25,259 bases of DNA from Lachnospiraceae bacterium (GTDB lineage: Bacteria > Bacillota_A > Clostridia > Lachnospirales > Lachnospiraceae). The stretch spans positions 1 to 25,259 of the forward strand of contig JAIKXV010000088.1 of NCBI GenBank assembly GCA_024683935.1. The letters are read 5' to 3'. This document shows positions 8,552 through 16,353 of the stretch, in pieces (position 1 is the first letter of the stretch; the number at the start of each line of letters is the position of its first letter). A program made the position numbers and the translations under genes. The notes beneath the pieces were generated by a model. It worked only from the letters and a program-made list of their open reading frames with translations, was not told the origin of the DNA and did no database searches.

Positions 8552-10012
8552 TCAGTGCTTTTTTCTCCAGGCGCCGCTTTCCTTAAAGCGCCCAAGCAGT
8601 TTTTTATCTATCTTTCCTTCATCCCCCATGGATTCCAGAACGGAAAAGGCTTTTTCCGGGGGCATCGGAGGCTTGTAAGGCCGGTCCTCCGCAGTAAGAG
8701 CATCATAAATATCTATTATCGTAAGCAGCCTGCTTTCAAAGGGCAGCTCCTTTTCCGTCAGACCCCAGGGGTACCCACTGCCATCCAGCAATTCATGATG
8801 GGATCCTGACCAGAAGGGAACCTTTTCATATTCCCCCTTAAAGTGCATTTTTCTTAACATATCAGCTGTAAAAGAAACATGCTTTTCTATCAGCTTCCTT
8901 TCACCGGAAGTAAGTGTCCCCTTCTGAACCGTTATCGCTGTCAGTTCTTCTTCATTAAGAAGCGGTATCTCTTTTCCTTCCGCATCAAGACAGGTGTTTT
9001 CTGCTGTCTTTTTCAGGACGGCAATTTTCTCATCATCAAGAAAGACAGCATTATTGGCGCTCTCGATCAGCTTCCACGCCTCCTCCATCTGCTCCCTTTT
9101 TCTGTCATGCTCATCCTTTTTGTCCGGCTCCTCATAGGCCCTCAGGCGCTCCATGAGGCAGCCGGTATCAATCCGGTTTTTGATGACATCCTTCCGTAAT
9201 GACAGCCGGTCCGGCTTGTCCAGGATTTCCAGCGGTACAACCAGCTTTCCGATGTCATGCAGCCATACACTCATTAAAAAGGCTTCCTTATGCTCTTCCG
9301 TCATACGATCCGGAGACTCTGTCTCATCTAACCAGTTAAGGAAACGCTCCGCGTAGCGGACCATACTGCGGGTGTGGGTCGCATTGTATGCGCTGCGTTC
9401 TTCTATTGCATCAACCATTACCTGTACGAAGGAATTCAGAAGGTTCTTTACTTCCATCGTCAGGGTATGGTTATTTAAGATGACCGACGCAAGAGAGGTA
9501 AGTGCCGAAACCACCTCTTCATACTCCGGAGCAAAGGGTATTATATTTCCGTCTTGATCCAGGGAATTAATGAGCTGCAGAACGCCTGTGACCTTGTTTT
9601 TTTCATTGCTCATCGGGATCACAAGCATGGAACCGGTCCGGTATCCGTTCATCGCATCATACTTTTGGGCACCGGTAAAATCATACTCTGTCGAGTTGTA
9701 GATATCAGGGATATTGATCTTTTTATTGTCAATGGCTGCGCAGGCACATACGTGGGTGCGCTTCAGGGGAACAGGGGGAATGCCTATGCTGCTGTTCTGG
9801 TCGCTTATGGATGTTCCCTTTGACTTTGTAAAAACAGTATGAAAATGCAGGAAGCCATCGTCCTTTATATACACCGTACCGGCATCACAGTGGCAGATAT
9901 CCATGGCTTCCAAAAGAATCTTCTTCATCAGGCGGTCAAAATCCTTTTCCGCACTGACATCAATGGCGATACGGATCATCCTGTCAAGGGAATAGAGATT
10001 CGCATCCGTCAC
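8552..10012 (-). CDS. GAF and HD-GYP domain protein, probable cyclic di-GMP phosphodiesterase
   Basis: A 486-residue cytoplasmic protein. An N-terminal GAF sensor (about 8-180) includes a Cys-rich patch THVCACAA (87-93). The HD-GYP domain has THTRSMVRYAE (212-222), catalytic WLHDIGK (H252, D253), HHELLDGSGYPWGL (405-418) and IIDIYDALTAEDRPY (432-446). The full HHE..DGSGYP motif is that of active c-di-GMP (or cGAMP) hydrolases. About 90 charged residues (278-365) are inserted between the HD motif and the next metal-binding His (H378), which is longer than in minimal HD-GYPs. The start codon is GTG, overlapping the upstream stop as GTGA, with AAGGAGAGG 9 nt before it, indicating translational coupling to the metallo-hydrolase gene. 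Confidence 0.92.
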   Translation of the reverse strand: MTDANLYSLDRMIRIAIDVSAEKDFDRLMKKILLEAMDICHCDAGTVYIKDDGFLHFHTVFTKSKGTSISDQNSSIGIPPVPLKRTHVCACAAIDNKKINIPDIYNSTEYDFTGAQKYDAMNGYRTGSMLVIPMSNEKNKVTGVLQLINSLDQDGNIIPFAPEYEEVVSALTSLASVILNNHTLTMEVKNLLNSFVQVMVDAIEERSAYNATHTRSMVRYAERFLNWLDETESPDRMTEEHKEAFLMSVWLHDIGKLVVPLEILDKPDRLSLRKDVIKNRIDTGCLMERLRAYEEPDKKDEHDRKREQMEEAWKLIESANNAVFLDDEKIAVLKKTAENTCLDAEGKEIPLLNEEELTAITVQKGTLTSGERKLIEKHVSFTADMLRKMHFKGEYEKVPFWSGSHHELLDGSGYPWGLTEKELPFESRLLTIIDIYDALTAEDRPYKPPMPPEKAFSVLESMGDEGKIDKKLLGRFKESGAWRKKH

Positions 10013-10806
10013 AGCTCTATCACCTCTCCTTGTCTCGCATATAAGACTGCGTCACCGCCTCCGTTCTTTTCAATGACATCGGCTTCAAGACGTCTTAAGA
10101 ATTCATCATCATGATTCGGGGCGTGATGGAAGAAACGTAATTTTTTTGCCCTGCTTCTTTTATAAATACTAAGTCCCGATGCTGCAGTGGAATGGCCGAA
10201 CCCTTTACAGTTCGTGTACTCTTCATCGGTATACTGTGAATCAAAAATCAGGAGATCCGTGTCTCCGGCAAATTCTATCAGCTCCTTTGCTGCATCTTCG
10301 CTGTATTCAAAATCCGTTGCATATACAAAGGATGCACCGTTATATTCCAAACGATAGACCGTACTTCCTCCGGGATGATTTCCCTCCATGCCTCTCACTT
10401 TTACATCTCCCAGCATAAAAGGACATTCCAGATCGTGATATACGACCTCTGCCCGGTTATCCTCCATGAGGCAGGGCCAGGCCGGGGGAGAAAAGAGGCT
10501 GTCGATCTGCCCCTTGGCGGTAAGTCCGTTTCTGGTCCTTAAATATATATCCACTCTTTTTCCACTTATATAAAGACTGGGAAAAAAGGGAAGTCCTAAA
10601 AGATGATCCATATGTGAATGTGTGATCAATATGGAAATGTCCCCGGAATCCAAAGCCGGTGTATTAAGCATCCCTGTTCCGGCGTCAAGAAAAATATTCT
10701 GCCCGCCTGCTTCAACCAATACACAGGATGTCGCGCCTCCGAATTCCCGCACACGCTCGCCTTCTATGGGAATTGACCCCCTGACTCCCAAAATCGTTAT
10801 ACGCAT
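10009..10806 (-). CDS. Metallo-beta-lactamase-fold hydrolase (COG1235-like)
   Basis: A 265-residue MBL-fold enzyme. It opens with MRITILGVRGSIP and GGATSCVLVE, typical of a family often linked to cyclic-nucleotide phosphodiesterases, then has the zinc motif HSHMDH (63-68), H144 (GNHPGG), D165 (ATDFEY), H205 (FGHST) and a C-terminal FHHAPNHDD. An upstream in-frame ATG at 10830 would add eight residues, but the ATG at 10806 is preceded by AAAGGAAAAG and matches the family start, so it is preferred. It is the first gene of a two-gene operon with the HD-GYP gene. Substrate is not determined; cyclic nucleotide or phosphodiester hydrolysis is inferred from family and neighbour. Confidence 0.88.
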   Translation of the reverse strand: MRITILGVRGSIPIEGERVREFGGATSCVLVEAGGQNIFLDAGTGMLNTPALDSGDISILITHSHMDHLLGLPFFPSLYISGKRVDIYLRTRNGLTAKGQIDSLFSPPAWPCLMEDNRAEVVYHDLECPFMLGDVKVRGMEGNHPGGSTVYRLEYNGASFVYATDFEYSEDAAKELIEFAGDTDLLIFDSQYTDEEYTNCKGFGHSTAASGLSIYKRSRAKKLRFFHHAPNHDDEFLRRLEADVIEKNGGGDAVLYARQGEVIEL

Positions 10807-10879
10807 ATTATCTTTTCCTTTATTATTCATACTCTGTCACCATATCATCAGAAAACACTCTGAATATAAATCTTCTCTA

Positions 10880-10908
10880 AATATAAAAGGCACGCGGTTC
10901 TCTGTCAA
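10880..10908 (-). promoter_or_regulatory. Promoter of the metallo-hydrolase / HD-GYP operon
   Basis: Minus-strand -35 TTGACA (10908-10903), 17-bp spacer, -10 TATATT (10885-10880). The predicted start is near 10873, giving a leader of roughly 67 nt to the preferred ATG. Confidence 0.85.
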
Positions 10909-10945
10909 TTAATGCAGGGGGCAATGGTGTAAAATAGCGGATTTA

Positions 10946-10954
10946 TGCTATACT
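10946..10954 (+). promoter_or_regulatory. Extended -10 promoter of the surface-protein gene
   Basis: TGC-TATACT (TG at 10946-10947, TATACT at 10949-10954) forms an extended -10; the -35 region (GGTGTA) is weak. The predicted start is near 10961, with a leader of about 36 nt. Confidence 0.55.
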
Positions 10955-10972
10955 GAGTTATAAGTATAGGCA

Positions 10973-10992
10973 GCTGCGGCCATATCCGCAGC
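10973..10992 (+). promoter_or_regulatory. Hairpin directly before the surface-protein start codon
   Basis: GCTGCGG (10973-10979) and CCGCAGC (10986-10992) form a perfect 7-bp stem with a 6-nt loop ending 4 nt before the ATG at 10997. It occupies the position where a Shine-Dalgarno would lie; no purine-rich ribosome site is present. Confidence 0.6.
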
Positions 10993-10996
10993 GATC

Positions 10997-12958
10997 ATGC
11001 AGGACAAAACAGGGTTGATTGAAATCACAGCCATGGGGAAAGCACTGAAAGACAAATATCATTATATTTGCAGGATATTGGCAGCCTTTATGCTGGTTGC
11101 TTTTTTTAGCGCTGCAATTAATGTCCTCTGCTTTGCAGAGATTTCCGGCTTATATGGTATAGGTGTTTCGAATTCTTCACAGTCAGCAAATCCCCTGTCT
11201 GTTAACGCCGTTGGCTGGATTAAGGACAGTACATACTTTCTCACCCATGTCGGAATCGGAAAAAATATTTCCGCCCGGTTTAATGGTCCGGATCTGGATA
11301 TGGCAGCCAGCGGAGTAAGCGCAAATACCATCATTTCCTTAAAACATGAGAATGCCAGCGGCTACCTCATATACGAAAAAACCTTTGAACAGTTGGCAGC
11401 CGTCGGCGGCGGGGATGTAGTACTCAATGCCGGCAGCTATCTTGTTACGATAAAATATTCATCCGGCGGACATGATTATCAGGACACCGCTTCTTTTAGC
11501 GTTACGGATTCCTCATCAACTGCCGATCCCGTCATTTTATATGACGGAAAAAGCACCATTGCCGCATGGTACAGGGACAAAGTCATCATCAGCGCTGCCG
11601 GCTATACCGTGGCGGACAGCCAGAGCGGTCCCTTTGAGTCCTCCTATGTATTTAAGGGGGATTCTAAAAACGTTTCAAAAACCCTCTATTTCAAATCGGA
11701 CAGTACCGGAACAATAAGGCAGAAAGCCGCCGGTCCCGTGAATTTCGATACAAAGGCGCCTGCCGGCTCCATAAAGATCAAGGATAAGAGCTGGAAAAAT
11801 GTACAGACCGATAAAGAAATCTACGAGTACACCAATGAATCCAGAAAAGCTTCTATAGACGGAGAGGATGAGAGCAGCGGATCCGGTCTGGATAAAAAAT
11901 ACTACTATATCTCCACCAAGTCCTATGATTCCGAAAGCTCCGTAAAAGACCATGTGGGTACCCAGTGGAAAACCTACTCTTCAAAGGTATCCCTTAAGGA
12001 AAATAAGCTGAATTACGTCTATGCAAAGATCACGGATAAGGCCGGAAACGAAACCTACCTTTCTTCCGAGGGAATCTGGTATGACAGGAAAAATCCCGTG
12101 GTTTCAAGTGTGGCCGGCACGGCTTCTGACACCGGCGCTTCCGTTACGATAAAAGGAACCGACGGGGAGAGCGGAATAGCCAATTATTACTGCTCCATCG
12201 TAAAGAAGGGAGACAGCACTCCCAGTGCCGCCTCTCTGAAATCCGGCGGAAAAAAGAGCACGGACGGCGTATTTGATTTCTCGGGTCTCACTTCCGGAAC
12301 AACCTACACGATCTATGCCGTAACAGAGGATAAAGCAGGAAACTTAAGCGCGGTGAAGACCGGGAAATTAACCGTCGGCGGCGAAGCAGCAAAGAAGAAA
12401 CTGACATCTGCTTCATCGACAGGCGACAATGCTTCCGGTGGAAAGAGCACAAAATCCAAGACCTCGGGCAAGGACAGTGTGTCCGGTTCTTCTGCCAAAG
12501 TCAGCAACTCCAAAAAGTCCGGAGGCAGCGGCAGCGGCTCGAAAAAAACAGGCAGCAGCTCTAAGAAAACGGGCGGCAGCGGCAAGAAGACCGGCGGCAG
12601 CGGCAAGAAAACCACCTCCGGTAACGGTAAGGATAAGAGCACCAGCGGAAACAGTCTTTCAAAGAATGAAACAGACAGCCGTGACGCCAAGAAAACCGGC
12701 TCCTGGGACGGGCAGAAGGATACCAAAGCAGAAAAAAATAATAAGGATCCGAAAACAGACAATGTGGCAAAGAGCGACATTGAAGGAAAGGCCCAGAGAT
12801 TAAAGGCTTCTGCAGAGAGTGCCGCAAACAAAAAGAGCGTCTCAAAAAATAAAGAAAACAAGCCTGTCAACATAGGCAGAATGCTTCTTGTCATGGCCTT
12901 TTTCATCGGGATAGCAGTCTTTGTATGGTTCCGCTTCAGGAAAGTAAATGATCAGTAG
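10997..12958 (+). CDS. Secreted Ig/fibronectin-like surface protein with a KKTGGSG stalk and C-terminal membrane anchor
   Basis: Up to 653 residues. A signal peptide (hydrophobic core about 27-44, likely cleavage after CFA at 45-47) is followed by beta-rich Ig-like modules. One has DTKAPAGSIKI...YVYAKITDKAGNETYLSSEGIWYD. A following Fn3-like module ends GLTSGTTYTIYAVTEDKAGN. A Ser/Gly/Lys-rich low-complexity stalk (about 465-620) holds four 7-residue repeats, and a TM helix (628-645) with basic tail FRFRK closes the protein. There is no LPXTG, so anchoring is by the membrane helix. The first ATG has no ribosome site and sits against a hairpin. An internal ATG at 11033 would give a more normal signal-peptide N-terminus, so the start is uncertain. 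Probably a cell-surface adhesin or scaffold; no enzyme domain seen. Confidence 0.8.
   Translation: MQDKTGLIEITAMGKALKDKYHYICRILAAFMLVAFFSAAINVLCFAEISGLYGIGVSNSSQSANPLSVNAVGWIKDSTYFLTHVGIGKNISARFNGPDLDMAASGVSANTIISLKHENASGYLIYEKTFEQLAAVGGGDVVLNAGSYLVTIKYSSGGHDYQDTASFSVTDSSSTADPVILYDGKSTIAAWYRDKVIISAAGYTVADSQSGPFESSYVFKGDSKNVSKTLYFKSDSTGTIRQKAAGPVNFDTKAPAGSIKIKDKSWKNVQTDKEIYEYTNESRKASIDGEDESSGSGLDKKYYYISTKSYDSESSVKDHVGTQWKTYSSKVSLKENKLNYVYAKITDKAGNETYLSSEGIWYDRKNPVVSSVAGTASDTGASVTIKGTDGESGIANYYCSIVKKGDSTPSAASLKSGGKKSTDGVFDFSGLTSGTTYTIYAVTEDKAGNLSAVKTGKLTVGGEAAKKKLTSASSTGDNASGGKSTKSKTSGKDSVSGSSAKVSNSKKSGGSGSGSKKTGSSSKKTGGSGKKTGGSGKKTTSGNGKDKSTSGNSLSKNETDSRDAKKTGSWDGQKDTKAEKNNKDPKTDNVAKSDIEGKAQRLKASAESAANKKSVSKNKENKPVNIGRMLLVMAFFIGIAVFVWFRFRKVNDQ
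12542..12625 (+). repeat. Four tandem 21-bp coding repeats (KKTGGSG type)
   Basis: In-frame units at 12542-12562 (KKTGSSS), 12563-12583 and 12584-12604 (both KKTGGSG) and 12605-12625 (KKTTSGN) lie in the stalk region. The two central units are nearly identical in DNA, differing at synonymous positions. Copy number could vary by slippage or recombination. Confidence 0.85.
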
Positions 12959-13947
12959 GTACTGAAGATACGTATTAGTTCCGCCTGGGACGCTGTTTTG
13001 TTAAAAAGCGCCAGCCTTAAAAGCACCGCGGCTTTCTGAGGCGACAGATCATTAGCCGCCACGGTGTTTCTGCAGAGTACAGAGTCCTGCGTTATCATTC
13101 CGTCGTATATCCTGGAACTTACCACCACAGGTATTTCAAGTTTATTTATAACGTCCATGAACTGCCGGCTGAACTCTCCCGCGCCGGCTCCGGCTATTAT
13201 CATCCCCTCCGAATTACCGGCAGCATATTCCAGCAGTCCCGTATCCGCATCCACATAGAAATAAACGATCTGCACTCTGGGCAGGGTACAGTCCCGCTCC
13301 ACATGGAATTCCGTCCTGACCGTATGGCTCTTAACCGGGAGATCATGGAACTCCACCTCATTATTTCTGATAACTCCGATGCTCCCCGATTCACCGGCGG
13401 AAACAGCCATTACATTATAGGTATTGACCTTTTTTACGGATCTGGCAGAAAAGATATTATTTGAGAAGAGAACCAGCACTCCTTTTCCGACACTTTTTTC
13501 ACTGGCTGCAACGCAGATCGCCTGGTAAAGATTAAGGGGTCCGTCCGCAGACAGCGCAGTTGCAGGTCTCATTGAACCTGTGAGCACAACGCACTTCCCG
13601 GTTTTCACGGTCATATCCAAAAAATAAGCGGTCTCTTCCAGAGTATCCGTACCGTGGGTCACCACAAATCCGGCAATATCATCATCCGAAGCCATTTCAT
13701 TTATCGTGCATGAAAGGGAGATCCAGATATCCGAAGTGATATCGTCCGAATTGACATTGCAGATCTGTATCGTTTCTATATCCGCCACATCAGACACAAA
13801 GGGAATATCCCCGAGGATATCGTCAACGGAAAGAGTTCCGGAAATATACCCGGTCTCCCTGCCTTTCTGGCCGGATCCGGCGATGGTTCCTCCGGTCGCC
13901 AGTATTATTACCTTTTTCCTTTTCTTTTCACCTGATGTTATCTTCAT
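12952..13947 (-). CDS. L-asparaginase
   Basis: A 331-residue asparaginase-family amidohydrolase converting asparagine to aspartate plus ammonia. All canonical residues are seen: ILATGGTIAGSG with nucleophile T21, Y34 (GYISGTL), S67, THGTDTLEETAYFLD with T100/D101, and Lys in SVKKVNTYN (K173). The sequence pattern is that of the bacterial type II group, but the N-terminus is lysine-rich with no signal peptide, so the enzyme should be cytoplasmic. The 3' end overlaps the convergent surface-protein gene by 7 bp. The ribosome site is weak (GGCAGGGC). It diverges from glycerate kinase. Confidence 0.93.
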   Translation of the reverse strand: MKITSGEKKRKKVIILATGGTIAGSGQKGRETGYISGTLSVDDILGDIPFVSDVADIETIQICNVNSDDITSDIWISLSCTINEMASDDDIAGFVVTHGTDTLEETAYFLDMTVKTGKCVVLTGSMRPATALSADGPLNLYQAICVAASEKSVGKGVLVLFSNNIFSARSVKKVNTYNVMAVSAGESGSIGVIRNNEVEFHDLPVKSHTVRTEFHVERDCTLPRVQIVYFYVDADTGLLEYAAGNSEGMIIAGAGAGEFSRQFMDVINKLEIPVVVSSRIYDGMITQDSVLCRNTVAANDLSPQKAAVLLRLALFNKTASQAELIRIFSTY

Positions 13948-13981
13948 TTCTAAGCCCTGCCTGTATTATTCAGACGAAATC

Positions 13982-14010
13982 ACATTATCATTTTTCATAA
14001 ATATTATCAA
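13982..14010 (-). promoter_or_regulatory. Promoter of the asparaginase gene
   Basis: Minus-strand -35 TTGATA (14010-14005), 17-bp spacer, -10 TAATGT (13987-13982); start predicted about 28 nt before the ATG. Confidence 0.65.
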
Positions 14011-14066
14011 TCCCGGTTATCCCACGAAGAATAGCGGTCTCCGGCCCCCTCAGAACCGGCGATCCA

Positions 14067-14075
14067 TGATACAAT
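14067..14075 (+). promoter_or_regulatory. Extended -10 promoter abutting the glycerate kinase start
   Basis: TGA-TACAAT (TG 14067-14068, TACAAT 14070-14075) ends only 9 nt before the ATG at 14085. Transcription would start about 2-4 nt before the start codon, giving a leaderless or near-leaderless mRNA. The -35 region is weak. Confidence 0.5.
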
Positions 14076-14084
14076 AGCTGTGAT

Positions 14085-15215
14085 ATGAAACTGATTTTTG
14101 CATCGGATTCCTTTAAAGGAACCATTTCAAGTGAAAAAACATCCGAGCTGCTGGATAAAGCGGCTCACGAGGTATTCGGGGACTGTGATACCGTAAGCAT
14201 TCCTCTTGCCGACGGCGGCGAAGGTACCACAGATGCTGTTATTTCAGCCGTAAACGGCGAGCGGGTCAACGCAGAGGTACACGATCCGTTAATGAGAATG
14301 CGGCAGGCGTATTTCGGAAAAATAAACGATCATACCGCCATTATGGAAATGGCGCAGGCTTCCGGACTGCCCCTCATTCCCGAGGAAAAAAGAAACCCGC
14401 TGAATACCACGACCTTCGGAACGGGAGAATTATTAAAGGCTGTCCTGGACAGTGGGGCAGATGATATCTTCGTTGCGATCGGCGGTTCCGCCACAAATGA
14501 CGGGGGAATGGGATTTGCTTGCGCCCTCGGCGCTAAATTTCTTGATAAAAACGGGAATACCCTGCAGGGAAGAGGCCTCGATCTGGAAAAGGCTGCCCAT
14601 ATTGATATCTCGGGGATCGATCCCCGGGCTTTGCGCGCGAAGATAACCGTATTATGTGATGTCACTAATCCTCTCTGCGGAGAAAACGGCGCCACCCTGG
14701 TCTTCGGAAAACAAAAGGGCGGATCGCCTGATATTCTGGAAAGACTGGAAAAGGGGATGCAAAATTACAGGGATGTTCTGATCCGCGAATTCGGACAGGA
14801 TCCCGATATAATCCCGGGAAGCGGCGCAGCCGGAGGGCTTGGCGCAGCGCTCAGGATCTTTTTTAATGCAGAGATGAAATCCGGGATAGAAGCGGTTCTG
14901 GATATCACGGATTTTGATAAGAAGATTTCCGGCGCAGACTACATCATTACGGGCGAAGGTCAAAGCGACCGCTCCAGCGTACACGGCAAGGTATTATGCG
15001 GCGTGGGAGAACACGGGAAAAAAGCCGGTATCCCGGTTATTGCCCTATGCGGCAGTCTGGGTGATGGCTACGAGGAGCTGTACGATCACGGTATATCCTC
15101 ATTTCTCACCTCGGTTGATGCCCCCATGGCTCCCGGAGAAGCATTCAGGCGGGCAGAAGAACTTTATTATAAAGCCGCTGTTCGGCTTTTTTCCCTGCTA
15201 CGTGTCAGGAATTAA
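14085..15215 (+). CDS. Glycerate kinase (GarK/GlxK family)
   Basis: A 376-residue glycerate kinase, the usual family length, phosphorylating glycerate with ATP and so feeding glycerate into lower glycolysis; this family mostly gives 2-phosphoglycerate. Family motifs run through the protein: the N-terminal ASDSFKGTISS, PLADGGEGTTDA, MEMAQASGLPL, IGGSATNDGGMGF, CDVTNPLCGENGA, PGSGAAGGLGAAL and GEGQSDRSSVHGKV. There is no ribosome-binding site before the ATG; a -10 element sits right upstream, so translation may start on a leaderless message. The 3' end overlaps the convergent acetyltransferase-hydrolase gene by 11 bp. Confidence 0.95.
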   Translation: MKLIFASDSFKGTISSEKTSELLDKAAHEVFGDCDTVSIPLADGGEGTTDAVISAVNGERVNAEVHDPLMRMRQAYFGKINDHTAIMEMAQASGLPLIPEEKRNPLNTTTFGTGELLKAVLDSGADDIFVAIGGSATNDGGMGFACALGAKFLDKNGNTLQGRGLDLEKAAHIDISGIDPRALRAKITVLCDVTNPLCGENGATLVFGKQKGGSPDILERLEKGMQNYRDVLIREFGQDPDIIPGSGAAGGLGAALRIFFNAEMKSGIEAVLDITDFDKKISGADYIITGEGQSDRSSVHGKVLCGVGEHGKKAGIPVIALCGSLGDGYEELYDHGISSFLTSVDAPMAPGEAFRRAEELYYKAAVRLFSLLRVRN

Positions 15216-16353
15216 GCGGATTGAAAAAAGCGTTTTTCTTCTCTTTTATCCACTTGTCCAGAAAAGCCATCTGCTCCTCTGTATGGAACCAGTGCTCACC
15301 TCCGGTCATAACCGTAAGATCTGCCTGTATCCTTTCAGCAAATCCCTTCATCGTATCTATCGACACCAGATGATCCCCGGATCCGTACAAAATAGCTGTG
15401 GGTACTGTCCAGTTTACGGGATGTTCCCTGACATAGCAGAGATACTCCCATGAAAGGTCTTCCCCAAAATCGGTTTTTATTATCTTTTCCCGCTGCAGAT
15501 CTTCCTCTGTTACCTTTGCCCATTTCATCATATCCATAATGAGCTTCACAAGATCCACCATGGGAGAGATGAAATACGCTCTTCTTATCTTTTCGCAGAT
15601 ATCAGCGTTCATTGAATAAAATGCGCCTATACTGTTGGCAATAAGGGTTATATCGTCATAGCTTTCCGCGAGACAGCTGACCGCTCTCTCAATTTCTTTA
15701 TTGCTTTCCCAGGGGGCATCCGTCCTGTAATCCAGTCCGAAGACACAGCTGTCCGGGAAAAGAGCCCCGTAGTGCTTTGCTTCTTCTGCGTTGCCGCCCT
15801 TGCCATGTATATAAAGTACAGCTTTTTTCTTTATCTCCTTTTCAAGATCGATAAGATATACATCCGCTTCCTCACCCTGAAAAATGAAGCTACGTTCATA
15901 AACCCCGCCGGCTTTTTTTATGATCTTTACCGAGGGTTCGTTTGTTCTGTCCGCAGCAAGCTGCAGTTTATCAATTCCAAGCTTTGCGGCCCGGAGCATG
16001 ATCTGGGAGAGCATCTCCGATGCATAACCCTTTCTTCTCTCAGAAGGTCTCACGCTGTATCCCGTATGGCCGCAGTCCTTCAGAATCCCAGTCAGCTCAT
16101 GCCGGAGATCGATGATTCCCACGATCTTTTCTCCCTCATCCACTGCAAAATAGGTATCGCATACTGCCCAGTCCGGGGCTTTGGTTTCGGGTGAAGTGTT
16201 TTTCGTAACGAAGTCCAGCCATTCTTCGTAGGAATCCTTCATATCCAGGAACTCGCTACCGTTTATCACAGGCTCGCCGTTATCAAAAAATTCCTGCCGG
16301 AATGTAAGTGCTTCTGACTTATGTTCAATTTTTGGTTTTATTAATCTTAACAT
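15205..16353 (-). CDS. Fusion of GNAT acetyltransferase and alpha/beta hydrolase
   Basis: A 382-residue two-domain protein. Residues 1-172 are a GNAT N-acetyltransferase, with the acetyl-CoA loop YSVRPSERRKGYASEML (99-115) and the late motif of RimJ-like members (TNEPSVKIIKKAGG, 137-150). Residues about 177-372 are an alpha/beta hydrolase: oxyanion-side HGKGGNAEEA (183-192), nucleophile elbow IANSIGAF with S241 (Ala in place of the first Gly), acid D327 (YGSGDHLVS) and His in GGEHWFH (H354 or H357). No signal peptide or TM, so cytoplasmic. The ATG is preceded by AAGGAG at 11 nt. It overlaps the upstream TetR gene by 29 bp and is probably controlled by it. Possible roles are detoxification or tailoring of a small molecule; substrate unknown. 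Confidence 0.88.
   Translation of the reverse strand: MLRLIKPKIEHKSEALTFRQEFFDNGEPVINGSEFLDMKDSYEEWLDFVTKNTSPETKAPDWAVCDTYFAVDEGEKIVGIIDLRHELTGILKDCGHTGYSVRPSERRKGYASEMLSQIMLRAAKLGIDKLQLAADRTNEPSVKIIKKAGGVYERSFIFQGEEADVYLIDLEKEIKKKAVLYIHGKGGNAEEAKHYGALFPDSCVFGLDYRTDAPWESNKEIERAVSCLAESYDDITLIANSIGAFYSMNADICEKIRRAYFISPMVDLVKLIMDMMKWAKVTEEDLQREKIIKTDFGEDLSWEYLCYVREHPVNWTVPTAILYGSGDHLVSIDTMKGFAERIQADLTVMTGGEHWFHTEEQMAFLDKWIKEKKNAFFNPLNS

Noticed and set aside
12542..12625. Short CRISPR-like array
   Set aside because: The units are directly adjacent 21-bp in-frame coding repeats with no spacers.
12313..12906. Long open frame (197 codons) on the minus strand inside the surface-protein gene
   Set aside because: It is the antisense of the Lys/Ser/Gly-rich stalk; its protein is low-complexity Leu/Pro/Phe, and the plus frame has a signal peptide, domains and anchor.
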